Origin: Rodentolepis nana
Lineage: Eukaryota; Platyhelminthes; Cestoda; Cyclophyllidea; Hymenolepididae
Assembly (NCBI GenBank): GCA_900617975.1
Contig: UZAE01000161.1
Coordinates: forward strand, 1 to 32,440
Length of the DNA: 32,440 bases
Reading direction: 5' to 3'
A model generated the notes under the pieces. It ran no database searches. It was not told the DNA's origin and worked only from the letters and a program-made list of their open reading frames with translations. The position numbers were made by a program, and so were the translations under genes. Every line of letters begins with the position of its first letter. Positions within the stretch are counted from its first letter, which is position 1. Shown piece after piece: positions 9,314-22,878 of the stretch.

Positions 9314-11575
9314 GTAAGTCATATATATTGCTATTCCAGTTATAGGAAACACAGAAAGCTTTCAAAGTTTTATTATGTTTTCGATAGCCATTCAATATTG
9401 ATATATTTATATTTTAGGCAAAATCAATTATTATGAATTAAATAAAAATTTCACTTACATATATGCCTTTCAGAAAGATATTAGATGCTATGTTGACAGA
9501 TTAAAGTATTCAATAATGAAAGATGATTACTTTATTATTGCTTTTATGAATTAAAAGAACTTACTATCTACACTATCATATTCAAACATTTTTTTCACTG
9601 TATGTAATTTGGTTATAGCATATATCATCTATTTATAAGTTTTTTAGCAATATTATTCAAGTAAGTCCAAACGTTGTGCAGATAGTTGCATTAGATTTTG
9701 CTCGTAATGTTTCAAATCCCGATTAACATTGTGTATTATTTATATTATCTCATTCATATTATATATGTAAAATAAAATTTTTTAACACAGCTTCTGTTGT
9801 TATATTTTAAAAGGCTCTTTCACGGAACCTTATCTCATGTACGATTTCTGGGTCTACTTCTATTAAATGAAGAGATCATATCTAGTTACTAAAGTGGTTA
9901 GCAAAATTCGCGGTGGAGACTCCATAATGATATCTATTAATTCAAGATGAACGTTAAAAATGCTTCCTCAAGTGTACTCGATAATAAAGAAAGGCTTCTT
10001 CAAAAATTGCTTCTCTTCCATAAATAAATCATTTTAAGAGTAATGATGCAAAGTTAAAATGTGCATTTATAGTAGAATTTACTATGAACGCTCAATTAGA
10101 GTGCATCAGAGACCGGTGTGCTCTTATAGGATCACATCAATCTCTCCTTTTGCAGAACAAAATAATATGGAGAGTGAGATTTGAATTATACCGGTTTCCT
10201 TGACAAGCTCCTTATATATATTCGCAAAAAGGCACCTTTTTGCAAATCAACAAAATGTGCTCTTCATATTCCAATTATTTTCTAACAATAAGCTTTAATA
10301 AACATATGTGAAAATATAAATCGATAAATTAAATGTGGTTAATTTTTTTGCATTTGTGCAACGGTAACCAATTTTGTTGCAAGACTTATTCATTTTGACA
10401 CAATTAGGCTAATTATCTATAACACGAATAATATTTCTTAAAATTAGTCGCAAAAGTACTTCTATCCCATGCATCTCTGAATATTTTAAAAATGTCACTT
10501 GGTGAGAGGCAGACATAAGTACAATTTTAATTACACGCACACACATATATCACTGGAACTTTATTCTGAAATCCTTTCCATAGTGACCAAATTGACACCA
10601 TTCGCATATGCGATGTAGAAATAGGTGGAAATAGGTCCCATGACAAATTCATACATAGTTCGAAATTAGTGTTTTTCAGCATGGCAACTGTTTGAATTAT
10701 AAAAAAATCCGTTTCTAGGAAAAAAATTTGCTGGAATTGTAAAGCCACTTTTCTTTAATATTCAAATCGACCAACGATCAGACGTTACTTCTAAATTTTT
10801 TAAATGCGTGTCATTTCAGCTCCTGATTTTCAATTTCTCAACTTTTTCATTGAATAAATTATTCAATTTTGGTTTCCTTGCCAGATCTTATTACTATCGT
10901 TAGCAGATTGGAAAATTTAATGCGGAAATAGTAATTTATGCTTGGTTTTGAAATGCCAATTAGGAATGTTGAAAAATCAGGAGATGAAAAAATTTTCATC
11001 CAAGTATCTGTAAGAACTAGCTTCGTTTTACCAATAAGCCGCGAATTAATGTCATAATGAGTTGATTGTTGATTTGTCTAATTTCAAATAAATGTTACGA
11101 ATATTTAAATTTTGTCCTTAAACTTTACACACAAAATTTTAAATAATATTGAGATGTAAAGTTACCGATTAAAATGATTTTCTCTTTGATTAATTTTATC
11201 TTAAAAGGAATGTGCGCTAAACGTAATTAGTTTAGATACTTTTTCATTTCTTCCCAAAATTAAGGCTATTTACGTAAATTGAAATGGATTAGAACATCTT
11301 AGTACTGATTTTTTACCATTTCCTTTACATTTTGCATAATTAATCAGAGAGATATTTTTTAAATCTCAAAATTCTTGAATATTTTAAATAAAAAATCTAG
11401 GACAATTTTGTTTAAAACGACTTTGAATAAAAAAAAATAAAATAAAAAAAAAATAAAAAATGCTGAAGCAATTTTAAAAGGATAAATTAATAACAAAGGA
11501 ACATGTTTATTTCTATAAACGATACTTTCACCTCTGGTAGTGAGCTAGTTCAAATAAATGTGAAGACCGTTTATT
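9314..11575. other. AT-rich stretch upstream of the receptor gene, no gene seen
   Basis: No frame with protein character was found on either strand. An A-rich run with scattered T lies at 11427-11460. Upstream exons or the promoter of the receptor gene could lie here, but I see no TATA box with supporting context that would let me place them. Confidence 0.55.
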
Positions 11576-12317
11576 ATGCCAATTGATGCGGGCTTAAGCT
11601 CGACATTTGCATATGTCATTTCCCATTGGCTACTGCCATACTTGATCAAACAGACCAAACTAGACCCAACCAATGAAAAAATATTTCCCATACAAATAGC
11701 ACATTTGGTCCTAAGTCGCATATTAATTGCTTTAATTCCAAAAGGAAAATTGGCCTGTTGGACTAAGATGACATGTGAAGGCGTAGTAAATATTTTAGTC
11801 TCCATAGTAGCATGTTTTCGCTTCTTCGTGTCACCCTTCATCTTTTTACTCGGTGTGGTCGCAAACATTATCGTTTTCTACTTCTTCTATACAAATAAGC
11901 AACGATCTAGATATAACCTGTACCCAATGGCGTTAAGTATATTTGAATCTCTCATTTTACTTTTCAATTCATTCATCGATGATTTTCTTGGTAGAGGGTT
12001 ACATTACTTCTCCAGGGGAAAAATTCGTCTGAAGCTCGATTCTGCCTCAACAATGGCATGCCAATTTCTTGAATTTGCCGAATCTTGGAGCAGCTTTGTG
12101 GCGGCTTATATTATACTGGCATTTGGAATGGATCGTATTCTCTCCATTAGTTTCCCTCATCGATTTCAGAAAGATCGCTACATTAAGGCAACTCTTCTGC
12201 TATATCTTGGAATAATGTTAGCCGGAGCTCTACTAAATGCACCGATTACGGCCAGATTTCAGCTCATGTACGAAGAACGAGACACAATGAATATTTGGCT
12301 GGGTGACTCCGATAAAA
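11576..12317 (+). CDS. Class A GPCR, exon 1 (N-terminus to TM4 and start of ECL2)
   Basis: This exon encodes the first half of a plasma-membrane seven-helix receptor. Numbering from ATG 11576: TM1 about 82-104 with the conserved Asn97; TM2 about 113-133 with Glu124 where class A receptors have Asp2.50; Cys162 at the start of TM3 (the ECL2 disulfide partner); a Met-Asp-Arg triplet at 185-187 replacing Glu/Asp-Arg-Tyr; TM4 about 203-224 with Pro223. The open frame runs on to 12418, but the donor GTGAGA at 12318 (phase 1) joins in frame to the exon at 25003, so the coding exon should end at 12317. The 80 residues before TM1 are unusually hydrophobic and lack glycosylation sites. Met65 (11768) or an upstream splice acceptor may give the true start. 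The pattern resembles FMRFamide/neuropeptide receptors; the ligand is unknown. Confidence 0.8.
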
Positions 12318-12632
12318 GTGAGATTATTTCCATATTTATCAACAGACCTTGGAAAGATGCGATAAAATTTCAATTAATTTTTCTATCAGCTGTTCATTTA
12401 TTTAAAATTAATGGGTGAAAAATCCATTTAATCCAAAAATGTAAGTCGAAATTGCAATTCACACATAAATAGCACGTAAATATCAGACTAAGTTCTCAAG
12501 GTAATAGAACATAAATTAAAAGATCTTTTTTGCTAGGTCAGACTTGATGCTCTTTAATCGTTTTGTCATTGATTGAATTTAATAAATGTATACAATTTCA
12601 TTAACGAACAAAACTCACCCCAAGATTTTTAG

Positions 12633-12741
12633 GCACCAAACTAATTCTGATTGTGCTGACTTTGTGCTTATTTATATTGTTGACTTATAAGAATTCATTG
12701 GTTTACGTTCCAAGTCTAGGCTTGGATCGAGGAGATGAAAG
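12633..12741 (+). CDS. Exon-like segment in the receptor intron (unidentified)
   Basis: A pyrimidine-rich acceptor (ATTTTTAG, ending 12632) is followed by 35 open codons and a GT donor at 12742. It begins in the phase left by receptor exon 1. The first 17 residues are strongly hydrophobic (ILIVLTLCLFILL core) and are followed by a YKNSL-type segment and an acidic-basic end. Its length of 109 is not a multiple of three, so including it between the receptor exons would give a stop within two codons of the last exon. It could be a cryptic or poison exon, or part of another broken membrane-protein gene that continues in the open frame at 12745-12966. Confidence 0.2.
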
Positions 12742-15333
12742 GTATTGTTGAGAATAACTGTAGTGAAAAGTAGTCAACGGCTTATTTTGAAGTCCAAGAT
12801 TAATTTGAAAAGTATATTATCTGCATCATTTGGTGAATACTCAAACTTTTTAATTTCGAAATCTCTAACTATATTATTGATTGGAAATATAAAATCAACT
12901 TTACTGAATTACTGCTACACAACCTTCTCATTTGCCATTAAGATGATTAATAACAGTACTTGGTAAGAAAGTCTTTAAAAATAAGAAAATCAATTTTTCA
13001 CTTGTGAATGTAAGCAGATTGCCAATTATTTCTTCAAATTTTGTCATTTTAGCATAAACGATATTAAAGTATTAGCAAAATTGGGAAAAATTTTCTTCCA
13101 AAAACTTTTCACTTTTTTTAAGAAAAGCTTTAAAATAAAGCTATATGAAGGCATATAAAGCTAATAAACTTCTACTGAATAAATAAACCCATTTATTTAT
13201 TGGTGAAGTTAATTGTCAGCTCTTTCCAGGAGCAAAATGAGGGAATTGTTGACAATATGAGGAGAAACGAAGTAAATGCCAAAAGTTAAACAAAATTTAT
13301 CTCCAAAGGACACATTTTTCACTTTCATTATCAAGAAAGTGAGGAAATTTTCATTCTTAAATTTCTTTCAACTCCGATTTAGAAAAGACATTTGTGCAGG
13401 ACTCACCGGCTAAAATATACCCACAAATTTTAAAATGCTCCCAGTGCAATGGTCGAAACAATATCGTGTCCTTATTTAGATGAAAATGAGTTGACCTAAA
13501 CTGTAAGAATTTAAAATGTTCTAAAACTGTCAAGGCATATTTGCTCAAGAAATAAAACCATTTTCTACGCATTTTTTTATTTTTAATAGCACTAATTCAA
13601 AATTTATTATCGGAGATAACGTTTTTATTTAAAATATTTTTTGATGAGCAGTCCTAAACGCTGATCATCTGCACGAGTGAAACGGTGTACGGACAACGAA
13701 TTGCACATAATTTTTATTTTAATCAGCAAAGTTTTTAGAATACCCATATTTAAAATCCATAGTTTTGCCAAATCAGACATATAAATTTGACAGCATCCCA
13801 GTTAACCTTTTTTCGACGACTTTCCAACTTGTCAAAACTTCAATGCCCTCTTGAAATTCTTGCCTTGAAGCCAGAAGACAATTATTAAATAAGACAACTT
13901 TAAGGAATAAGTTTTAAATATTTGGCGAAGGTGATAAGTACAAATCAATTAAGCGATCTGATTTAGAGCCCTTTGACCCTTTCGGTACTATTATAACCTT
14001 GGCCCATTTTCGTCCAATTTGTGCATTTTTTACTTCGATAATTTCCTACCATCGGATGTGAAAAATAATTTGACATGAAATGTGTTTTTTAATCGTAGAA
14101 ATTGAATATATAAAATTGAAATGCACATAATTTAGGAACAATGAACTCTTTCCCATTCCGAATAGATGAAATTACTGGGCTACCATGATCTTAACTAGCC
14201 TTCATTCGAGGAAAAATGGGTTTAACCTTTATCTTATACTGACCCATAAATTGCACAGCCCACGCTAAAGATTAGAATAAATGGTGATCAGTATAGTGTT
14301 CAATCACGCTTGAGTGGTTAAATTAAATGAGATTTGAGAATGCCTTCCAAAGCTAGAGAAAACATTCAGAAAAAATTTTATTGAAATTTGTTAAATTATG
14401 GATAGAGTTCATATGCTAAAATATTTGATTTTAAAATGGAAATTAATTGGAACACTAAAGTAGGGTGATCTTTGACGGACTGGGATGACCACTAAGAAAG
14501 TCAAAATAGTTAATTGAGAGCGATAATATATAAGTTGTCAAAAATATATTTTAACATTTTTTGCAAAATATGTTTTAAAAATTTGGGAATAGATACAAAT
14601 TTTCTGCTCATCAATTGTCCAATAAGTCAGGTTCCCATTCAAAATTCTGCCGTTTTTTTAAGAGCAATGAATTTCTAAACACTCTCATTTAAATATCCGG
14701 AAAAATTTCAGGTCATTAAATTTAACTGCAGTCAATTAATTAACGTCTATTCTATTGCCTGCAGCAAAGCAGTAATGACTTATTGGGGCTCTGAAACAAA
14801 GACCTCAAAACAATTTTCGCTCGAAAGAAATTCAGGCCCAATCATAATGATTGCAGCAGGTTCAATCCTTTTCGTTCGAAAGATTAAAAAAATATCATTT
14901 AAAAGTTGCATGATATGTTGATATTAGCCTTTAACTGGGACTTAGCAGAAAAGAGAATGTTAAAACTAGTCTTTTCAATTTCCAACATGATTATTCGAAA
15001 TGCAAACCATAAAAGAGCATTAAAATGTTTTTTCTCAAGAAATATTAAATGAATTAATTCGCCATTTTCTATAAACATTTCCCGAATTAAAAATAGGCAC
15101 TAATTAAAACGTCAGTGCGGAGTTATCTTCAAATGTTCTCAAAATGAATACTGTGACACCATTTAAAAATGGGAAGGTATTTTAAAATTTCATGTTGTTA
15201 AACACAAATTAATTTTGAATCTCCTCATTCTTAATATCATAAATCTTAGTAACTTCATTAGAAGAAGCTTGAATAAAATTTGCAGTATACTACTAAACAA
15301 AAATTATCACTTTCTTTACTTGCAATTTAAGAG
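12742..15333. other. Receptor intron, mostly without recognisable features
   Basis: An open frame at 12745-12966 with hydrophobic segments ends in TGG followed by GTAAGA, which may be a donor. It may belong with the exon-like segment at 12633. The rest is AT-rich sequence with broken frames and no repeat copies or RNA genes that I could detect. Confidence 0.5.
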
Positions 15334-15675
15334 TGTAGTGGATTGCTACTTTATTAAAGCCTGACTGACTCAGAAATCTCTATGGCAAATCCTCCTACAT
15401 CTAGCTAGACTCCTGGAACCAGCTAAGCTATAGCCCAGCTATCAAGGAAACAGACGTGTAGCAAGGAGCACGTTTATTCAGTACGGGTATTGCGGTTAAA
15501 GTGTGCACGTAGGGAGCTACTCATGATCAGGATGGGGGATTAGGTTAAACAGAGGTTGATGATTGGTCACTGTTTGTACGGTCGCTGCACACAGAGTTGT
15601 ACGGCCGCACCTCCCAATCCTGGCGAGCAGACATGCGGGCATACGATGGCGCACAGAGCGATAAGGTGTCCCACA
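15334..15675 (+). mobile_element. Solo LTR, family shared with 30431-30899
   Basis: A 342 bp unit beginning TGTAGTGGATTGCTAC and ending GTGTCCCACA, so it has TGT...ACA ends as in LTR retrotransposons. It is flanked by a perfect 4 bp target-site duplication, AGAG at 15330-15333 and 15676-15679. It aligns over its whole length with the unit at 30431-30899. The TATA-like motif present in that copy (TATAAAGG) is TATCAAGG here. No internal retrotransposon coding region lies beside it, which fits recombination between two LTRs leaving a solo copy. It sits in the receptor intron. Orientation is arbitrary, as given by the TATA motif. Confidence 0.8.
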
Positions 15676-18600
15676 AGAGCAGAAGAAATTAATCACAAGT
15701 ATTCAGACTTCTGTGTTACAGAGAGCATATTTTTTATAATTTGTATATGTAAATCACTTTATATTCAAAACTGTCATTTTTTCTTAATATATATTTTTTT
15801 CGCATATGAAAATACAGCTGTGCAAATGGTTTCGTAAAAATGCAACAAAAGTTGTATTATTTTTTGTTTATTTAATTATATTGTTACAAACCTAAATGAA
15901 AGGACAAAATTTTATTCGTGTATTTAAAGGAAATATCATTGTTGTTTCCGTATTACCTTTTGACTTTATTTGGAAAAAATCCGGCCGGATATTTCTTCAT
16001 TTTAGCATGGTTGGGCAAATTTTATACTAATTAATGTTAAGTTATAGCAAATATTTGTTCCATTAAATAGTAATTCAGATTATTGAAAATTTTAAACTTG
16101 GGTAATTAACTTATGAAAGGAAATTTCGGTACCTACAATTTTCAAGTCTCTCATTAAAACCCCGATGTTTCAGCTGGTTATGAATTTTTTAAATTACAAT
16201 TTGTTCTCTCTGTTTTCCATATGAGCTTTACTCAGTCAATATTCAGAGCTAATCAATAGTAACTGTTTTAGTTTAATGGTTAGTCATACAAATTTGTATC
16301 TGTGGCGATAAGGGTTATGATACGAATTAATTGTAGAATTGCAATTGAGCAATTAAAACTATCAATAAGAGTGCATAATAGAGGTTAATCAAGGCTTTAG
16401 ATAAAACAGTGGAACTTAAATTTGAATATGAATGGAGGCAATATTCTTTATATTGCGTCCCATATAGATTTATGAAATTTTCAACCTATTTATAGACACT
16501 TTAAGTAATGCACGAAGTTGAAGTCAGAATTGATTAAGGAGATAAGGGATAACTTCCTCTTCTATCAGCCCAAGAATTACTCTTCTCCATTTCCAAAAGT
16601 ACTTGCAGTCAGCTCGTATTTAATAACCCCGTATCAGGAGTATCAAAGAAACTCCAAAATGGAACGCATTAGGTAGGGCCTAAAACAGCTGGAAATCAGG
16701 CAATCAACGCCTTTATTGCCAATCGCTTTCGAAGAATAATGGCGCTATAGACGTAGCTTTTAAGCATTGCATCAAATCAAGCAAGCACTATTTGTGCTTT
16801 CTAAGCAGGTACATTTGGCTGCACATTTACGCGAATTGTATGGGAGATTTGCGTGACTAAGTGACCGCTCGCCAAATGGCACCTTCATCGACAAAAATAG
16901 TTAGACATGAAAGTTGTCGGAAAGTGGGTAAATTGGAAATATTATATGCATGGCACTTTACAAAATCTATGTTTATTTGGTCGGTACAATTATTTCTTTT
17001 CTCCTATTTTTCTTATGCGATAATAATTAGAATGTAATTGAAACCATTTTAATGACCGCGGGACCACAACAACAAAATTTTTGAAAATCACTGGAATTTG
17101 CAAAACAGTACTCGAGTACATGAAGAAGGTAAATATTACTAGATGCAAGTAATTAATTAAATGGAGAAAAAAGGGAATCTCTGGTCTTAAATTAAGGGCC
17201 CCTACTTTGGATTGATACTCAAAATGGGAGTCGTTAAATTCATCGTGAATTAATCCCGGATTCATGGGGATAGGTAAGTCCACTACAACGATAGACATTT
17301 AATAAACTGATCTAATTCTCTAAGTTGTATTGCTTTTTCTAACTAAAATTGATTAAGTGTGGAAAACAATTCTTATCACTCTAAATCAAGGAAAACTTCA
17401 ACTTTTATGGCACATAGTCTTCATTCCACTTCATCATTAAGCAAATTTAATTCCTTCTTTCTTGGAGATTTAAATTGAAAAAAAGAGCTAAATTAATGAC
17501 GCGCGTTTTGCTAGAATTAATTATATGTTCATTGGGGAATTTTAAGTTTTTTTAAATTCATTATTACGCAATCAGGTAGAATAAATGTCCACTGTTGTTA
17601 AATATTGCGGGTACCTATCAGAAACCACAATAAGCCATTAATTAATCGAAATCTAATACGATAATATAGAAAATTTGTATTAACACCATTTTAAAAGTTA
17701 AAAGCGTCAGAATTTTGAATCTTGTTCTCACTGCCTGAGAATATTTATGCTCAGTATGTCTGACGTTCAAGAACAATTTCGTAATTTTTGTAGCTAATAT
17801 ATTTATTCTAAAATATGTTATAAAACTGACAGAATAGCACAAATTAAGACTCAGTTGGAACAACCACCTCCTTTATCATTTTAAACTAGATCCAAGTTAC
17901 TGTATCCATTGAATCGATCATTGTGAAACAGCTAAATTTTGAAACAAGGTCCTTATTTGGGTTTAATTTTGCTCCTTTCTCATAAACTAGCCAAAATAGT
18001 GTTGTCAAAAATTTACAGGAGCTACTGGTAATGTACATTCACATCAGAAAATCAATAGTAAATCAAGAGAGAGAAAAAATGTTGAATGGAAAATGGGAAA
18101 GTGCATGAAATGAGTCTTCGCACGTACCACTAGTAATACGAATTGCCCTTAGAGAGGTGGGCGCAGACCACTATTTGATATTCTGCATCTAAGACAGATT
18201 AAAATAATTCTAATGAACGCAGAAAAGTAAACCCCTTCTTTTTTAACAAAACGAATTAAAACAATAGTAGTCAAAATGCCTGAGATTATAGTCGCAGACA
18301 TCGCTTTTACCCTATGACGAAATGCCGGGACAGGAGTTGCGGAAATATCGATTCCTTAAATTTTACAACATTTTATTTGCTACAATTCTCCTAGTTTAAA
18401 AATAACTTAGAAGTAGATTAATAAAATTCCAATTAAGAAACGCTAAGATTATTCAAATATTCTTTCATGATCATCAGTGTAATTATTAGCAAACTATCTC
18501 AAGAGCTTGAACTTCCCGATTTTTCAACTTTTAGAAGGTCATTCTAATGCATTAGTCCCCTCTCTATTCATTATCATTAAACAGATCTACGTGTCGAAAT

Positions 18601-21600
18601 CGTATTTGAACCATAAAGATTACCTGATTAATGGACTTACAAGCAACCATATTACGATGCCTGAATCACTGATGTAGTTATGGAGTTTTCCACCTCATTT
18701 CTGAACGATCGATCAAAAAATCTGTACCTAGTGGACGTTTTAAATGAAAATCAAAAGAAATTTCCAAGTACTGGACATCAAAATTAATAAGTTCAGTTTG
18801 AATTATTATCACTGCAATTTTTTATGACGGTAATGGCATTTGTTTCGGGCATTAACCATACACATTTTATAATCCTCAGCTCTTTCCGATTTAGTCTAAA
18901 ATTGGCACAGTTTTAAGGGGAAAATTTATCCCTGAACTCTTAAAACCTATGCCGTTTGAATTTGTGAATGGTGATAAGTCAAATGTTGAAACACATTCAA
19001 AAATAATTTGTCACTGCATTACAAACTTAAATTTCAATTCATCCCGGCACAAATAAAATCATTTTTTGCCAAGGAAAATTACAAAATTCTGAAAATAACT
19101 ATCGAAAAACTTTCCTTAGTAGGTGAAATAAACTTATTTAATTTTTTTATTTTCAAAAGATGTAGTTTCTTGATTCGCAATCGTAACCGAGGATTGAGAA
19201 GTTTCGTGATAACTTGCTTTTCGAAATTTTTGACTGGAAATTTCAAACGATGCATATACTTAAATGAATAAGTAAAAAACAAATTCTTATTTATACAGAT
19301 ACTTTATTTCTTTTCAAGAATCAACGTCAATCGTTTACTTATTTCAATCACCCTTCCTTTCTTAATATATAAAATTTCATTGAAACAGGGGCCATGTTCT
19401 TAGAACCAAATAAAGAATTGAAAAAAGCTTTTTATCTCATTAAGGGACTGCACATGTCATTGCATTCCCTTGCAGAAAAAATGCAATCTGGGTTGAGATT
19501 GCCTATCATAAATCACCGACGATAAAATCAACTGAGTTCAGTTAATTCATTTGCTGCAACACCCAATTAGAATTTATTTATTCACTTCATTTTAAATCTA
19601 TCGAGTTTCTTAGCTTGGTAATAAATTTACTCGCATCAAAATCCTTTAATGCAAGTTTAATCATCCTTGTTTTCATTAAAGTATAAAGTAGAGACAGACT
19701 GATGCATATATATTTACCTTTTTATAAATATATAAAATAGGCGAATCATTTAGACATTAGGAAAAAAATTCTTGTTAATGTCTACAATAGTGTGCTTCTT
19801 TTTTACAGTTGCAAACGTTTTCTTAAAGTTTTCGGACTAACACCTCACGATATTGACGGATATCATTTAGAGGCATAGATTTATCAAGTTGAGGATGAGA
19901 AACAACATCAATGGTTCTTCAAATCCTGACAGAATGATCAATTCATGCATCTCATTTGTCAGAAGTATCATATACTAGTATACATCATTTTGTCATTTTT
20001 TTCCTATTTGTGTTCGCCTAAAAGTGTAACATTTTCTCTTGTCAAACTCAATAATCAGTTTGTGTTTATATGATAGTATGCGTAAAATTATTGTAAAAAA
20101 TATGGTGGTATTTGAATAAATTGCAAGACTTTATACATGCGAAACTTTTAGGTCAAGTTCATGCAAATGCTAAAAAGGTATGCGGGTACTGGGTTATAAT
20201 ATAAATTGTCCTCGAACTCTAAGGATAAAACTTAGATCTCCATAGCTTTTTTTACGAAGCAATTTCAATAATACGGTGATCATGAACATGGCTACGTTAC
20301 ATAATTATAATGCAGATCTTCTCTAGAAGGAAAGTGGGGAATTTGGAGTTGTGAATTCTATTGAAATTTGATTATTTGTAGGCAATTTTAGGATTCATGT
20401 CTCATTAAGGAAGGGAACAAATAGAACAACAATGGGGCTTAATTTTGCCATTAAGGACTGGGTTATTTCTGTGGAAAATAAATTCAAGTTTTAGACTCTT
20501 TTAACTTTTCTTTAATCTAAACGCTGTTAGCTCTAGCAAACTCCGAAAAATTCATTGAATTCCGATACGATTTTGGGGCATAACTGAGATCTGTTTTCTA
20601 CCTTGTCACAGTCAGTTGGCAACGCAGTATAAAGTTAGAAACGATATTTATTGAATTCGCAAACAATATTAAATTTTACCCAACCTTTAACTTCAATTGA
20701 TTTATGATTTAAATTCCGAAACCCCGTGTTTCTAAACTCCTCCAAATACCGGAGCACTTTCAATTTGTGAGAATTCTACTGAAGGCCTTTCTAATTTCAA
20801 ATTAATGATGAGTCCAATTGTTCAGTTAATGAAAGAGGTGAACAATAACCTCCCCAACACATCATAGAAAACAATCATTCTCATCCCCATTAGACTTTGT
20901 AACAGACAATAAGACACGTAATTGGAACATGAATATCTAACCTTCAATGCAATTGATAAAGCCTAGTAAAAAACTCATCGTTCTTATATTTCAGCTTTTT
21001 TCTATTATTACTATTGCACAAATTTATTGTAATATTGTTAGTTCTCTCCTGCAGACATCATTAACCTACATTTCCTTAATCAATAAATTTTTATTGAAGT
21101 ATTAATTATTCATCAAGGGAGAATCTCAATTCATTATTTGTACCCACAGTTGTGGGTGAGTTTCATGCCAGTGCGTCTGTCTAATGAGGAATTGCTAATT
21201 CATGCATGCCACACATTGTGGGTATCTTTTAAGGCAATAAGGCTTGCAACTTCATTTAATAGGCATATGTAATTTGATTTAAATATTCTGAATTCGTTGT
21301 GCAAGTGGCGGACAATTTTTACAGCTCTGAACGGTGGCCTTTAAATATCCCAGAATTCACATTTAGTAGCTTTAAACTTAGGTCTTGCTAGAAGGAAAAA
21401 GTTCTAATCAGTGCCGTAAGAGCCATACTTCACATTGAACTATTTTGCAAATTCTTAATTTGAATAATTACTTCTAACTGCTTTGCAAACGTTTCGATTT
21501 GTTCGATCGTGTGGAGTTTCGTTCTATTTTAATCAGTTCAATTATATATTGAATTCTAATCTAAGGCAAATAATTAGCAGCATAGCGTTAACTGTATTTT

Positions 21601-22878
21601 AAAATGTGGGAAAAAACTTCTGATTGCTTACAGCACCCCGCACTATCGTAATACTCATGGACTCTTTAATTAATGGATTTTCTTTCTAAGTCCTTAAATA
21701 CCAGTATTGATAAGAGTGGGCAATTCAAAAGATTTTTTCCATCTAAAAAACATTTCAAATTTCTTTTATTTAATTCTTCCATCCCAATTAAAAGCTTCAA
21801 CAGGGATCATATTCAGTCATTCACATCGGCTCGTTTAGTTGTCTTGCACCTGAAAGGTGCCTTGAGCAAAAACAACCTTTGTTCTAATTTAATTGACATT
21901 AAGTAACTTTCAGATTTTAGATTGCCCATCATTGGATTTGAAGTTTAAAAGATTTAATCAATTAATGATGATGAAAACAAATTTTATAGACTGACACATT
22001 ACTCTAACTTTATTAATAGGAATTTAAGCGTAGTTTAAACTAATCAAGTTGTCAATATGCACCATAAATTTGTGAACATGAATTTACTTAATAATCCATA
22101 AGGGGCTTAGGTATTTAAACAGTATAGGACGTAGAGGTGAGCCTTTCACTTTACAAGTTCTATAAACTCGAACTCAGTTTCAAATAAATTACTGCGCATT
22201 TTGGATATCTTATATGAAACTAAATAACTAAATATGAAACGTAATGTGTTTTTTTATTTTGAATTTACTTCCGACTTTTTTGTTCTTATTTACATTACTT
22301 CATACATAGCTATTTGCCTGAGGTCATTTGCGTGTCCGCATTTGTCCTCCAATTAATGTTAACATTCCTCATATGGTCAGTAAAAAGCAGATTGAACTTA
22401 ACGTGTTTCATCTCTTCTCATTAAAAAATTATTTGAAGTCAAAATACTGTTCAAAATGAAGACTTCGTTCTTTCGTGAATAAATCATGCATGTGTTCCCA
22501 TTCTGCATACTTTCTCGGTAACTGGAAGCCGCACATTTCCTTGTTCCTTTATGTAAGGGAATATTTTGTTAGTTGTTTAAATCGGTGTATGCAATTCCTC
22601 AAAATTTCCTACAGCTAATAACTAGCACCAACTTGGTGCAATGCGGAATTTGCGATATTATCTTGTTAAACTAATATAGTGATAATCATAGAATGGATAT
22701 ATTTTAATACTGGTTTTAACAAGAATTATCACATTTTGATTGCAATCTACGCTCATTCGTTTTTGAGACTGAATATTTATTTATTTAAAATAGTGGGAGT
22801 TCTTCTTAGTTTGGTAATGTATCTTACACAGGCACACAAGAAAATAAACATAATTTCGTATTTCTATGGGTTAGATTT
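15676..22878. other. Long receptor intron, no gene seen
   Basis: About 7.2 kb of AT-rich sequence. The open frames here are short, hydrophobic and without splice context, as expected by chance at this composition. A moderately GC-richer patch lies around 16560-16900, and two CACA...TGTGG palindromic sites lie at 21142-21221. No transposon, tRNA, microRNA-like long hairpin or satellite was recognised. Confidence 0.55.

Noticed and set aside
11545..11868. 107-codon minus-strand frame over the receptor exon
   Set aside because: Antisense shadow of the receptor coding frame, with no family character.
12318..12418. Continuation of the receptor exon to the stop at 12416-12418
   Set aside because: It would end the protein after TM4; the donor GTGAGA at 12318 gives an exact in-frame join to the exon coding TM5-7.
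14860..14885. GGTTCAATCC, similar to a tRNA B box
   Set aside because: No A box or cloverleaf-forming sequence upstream.
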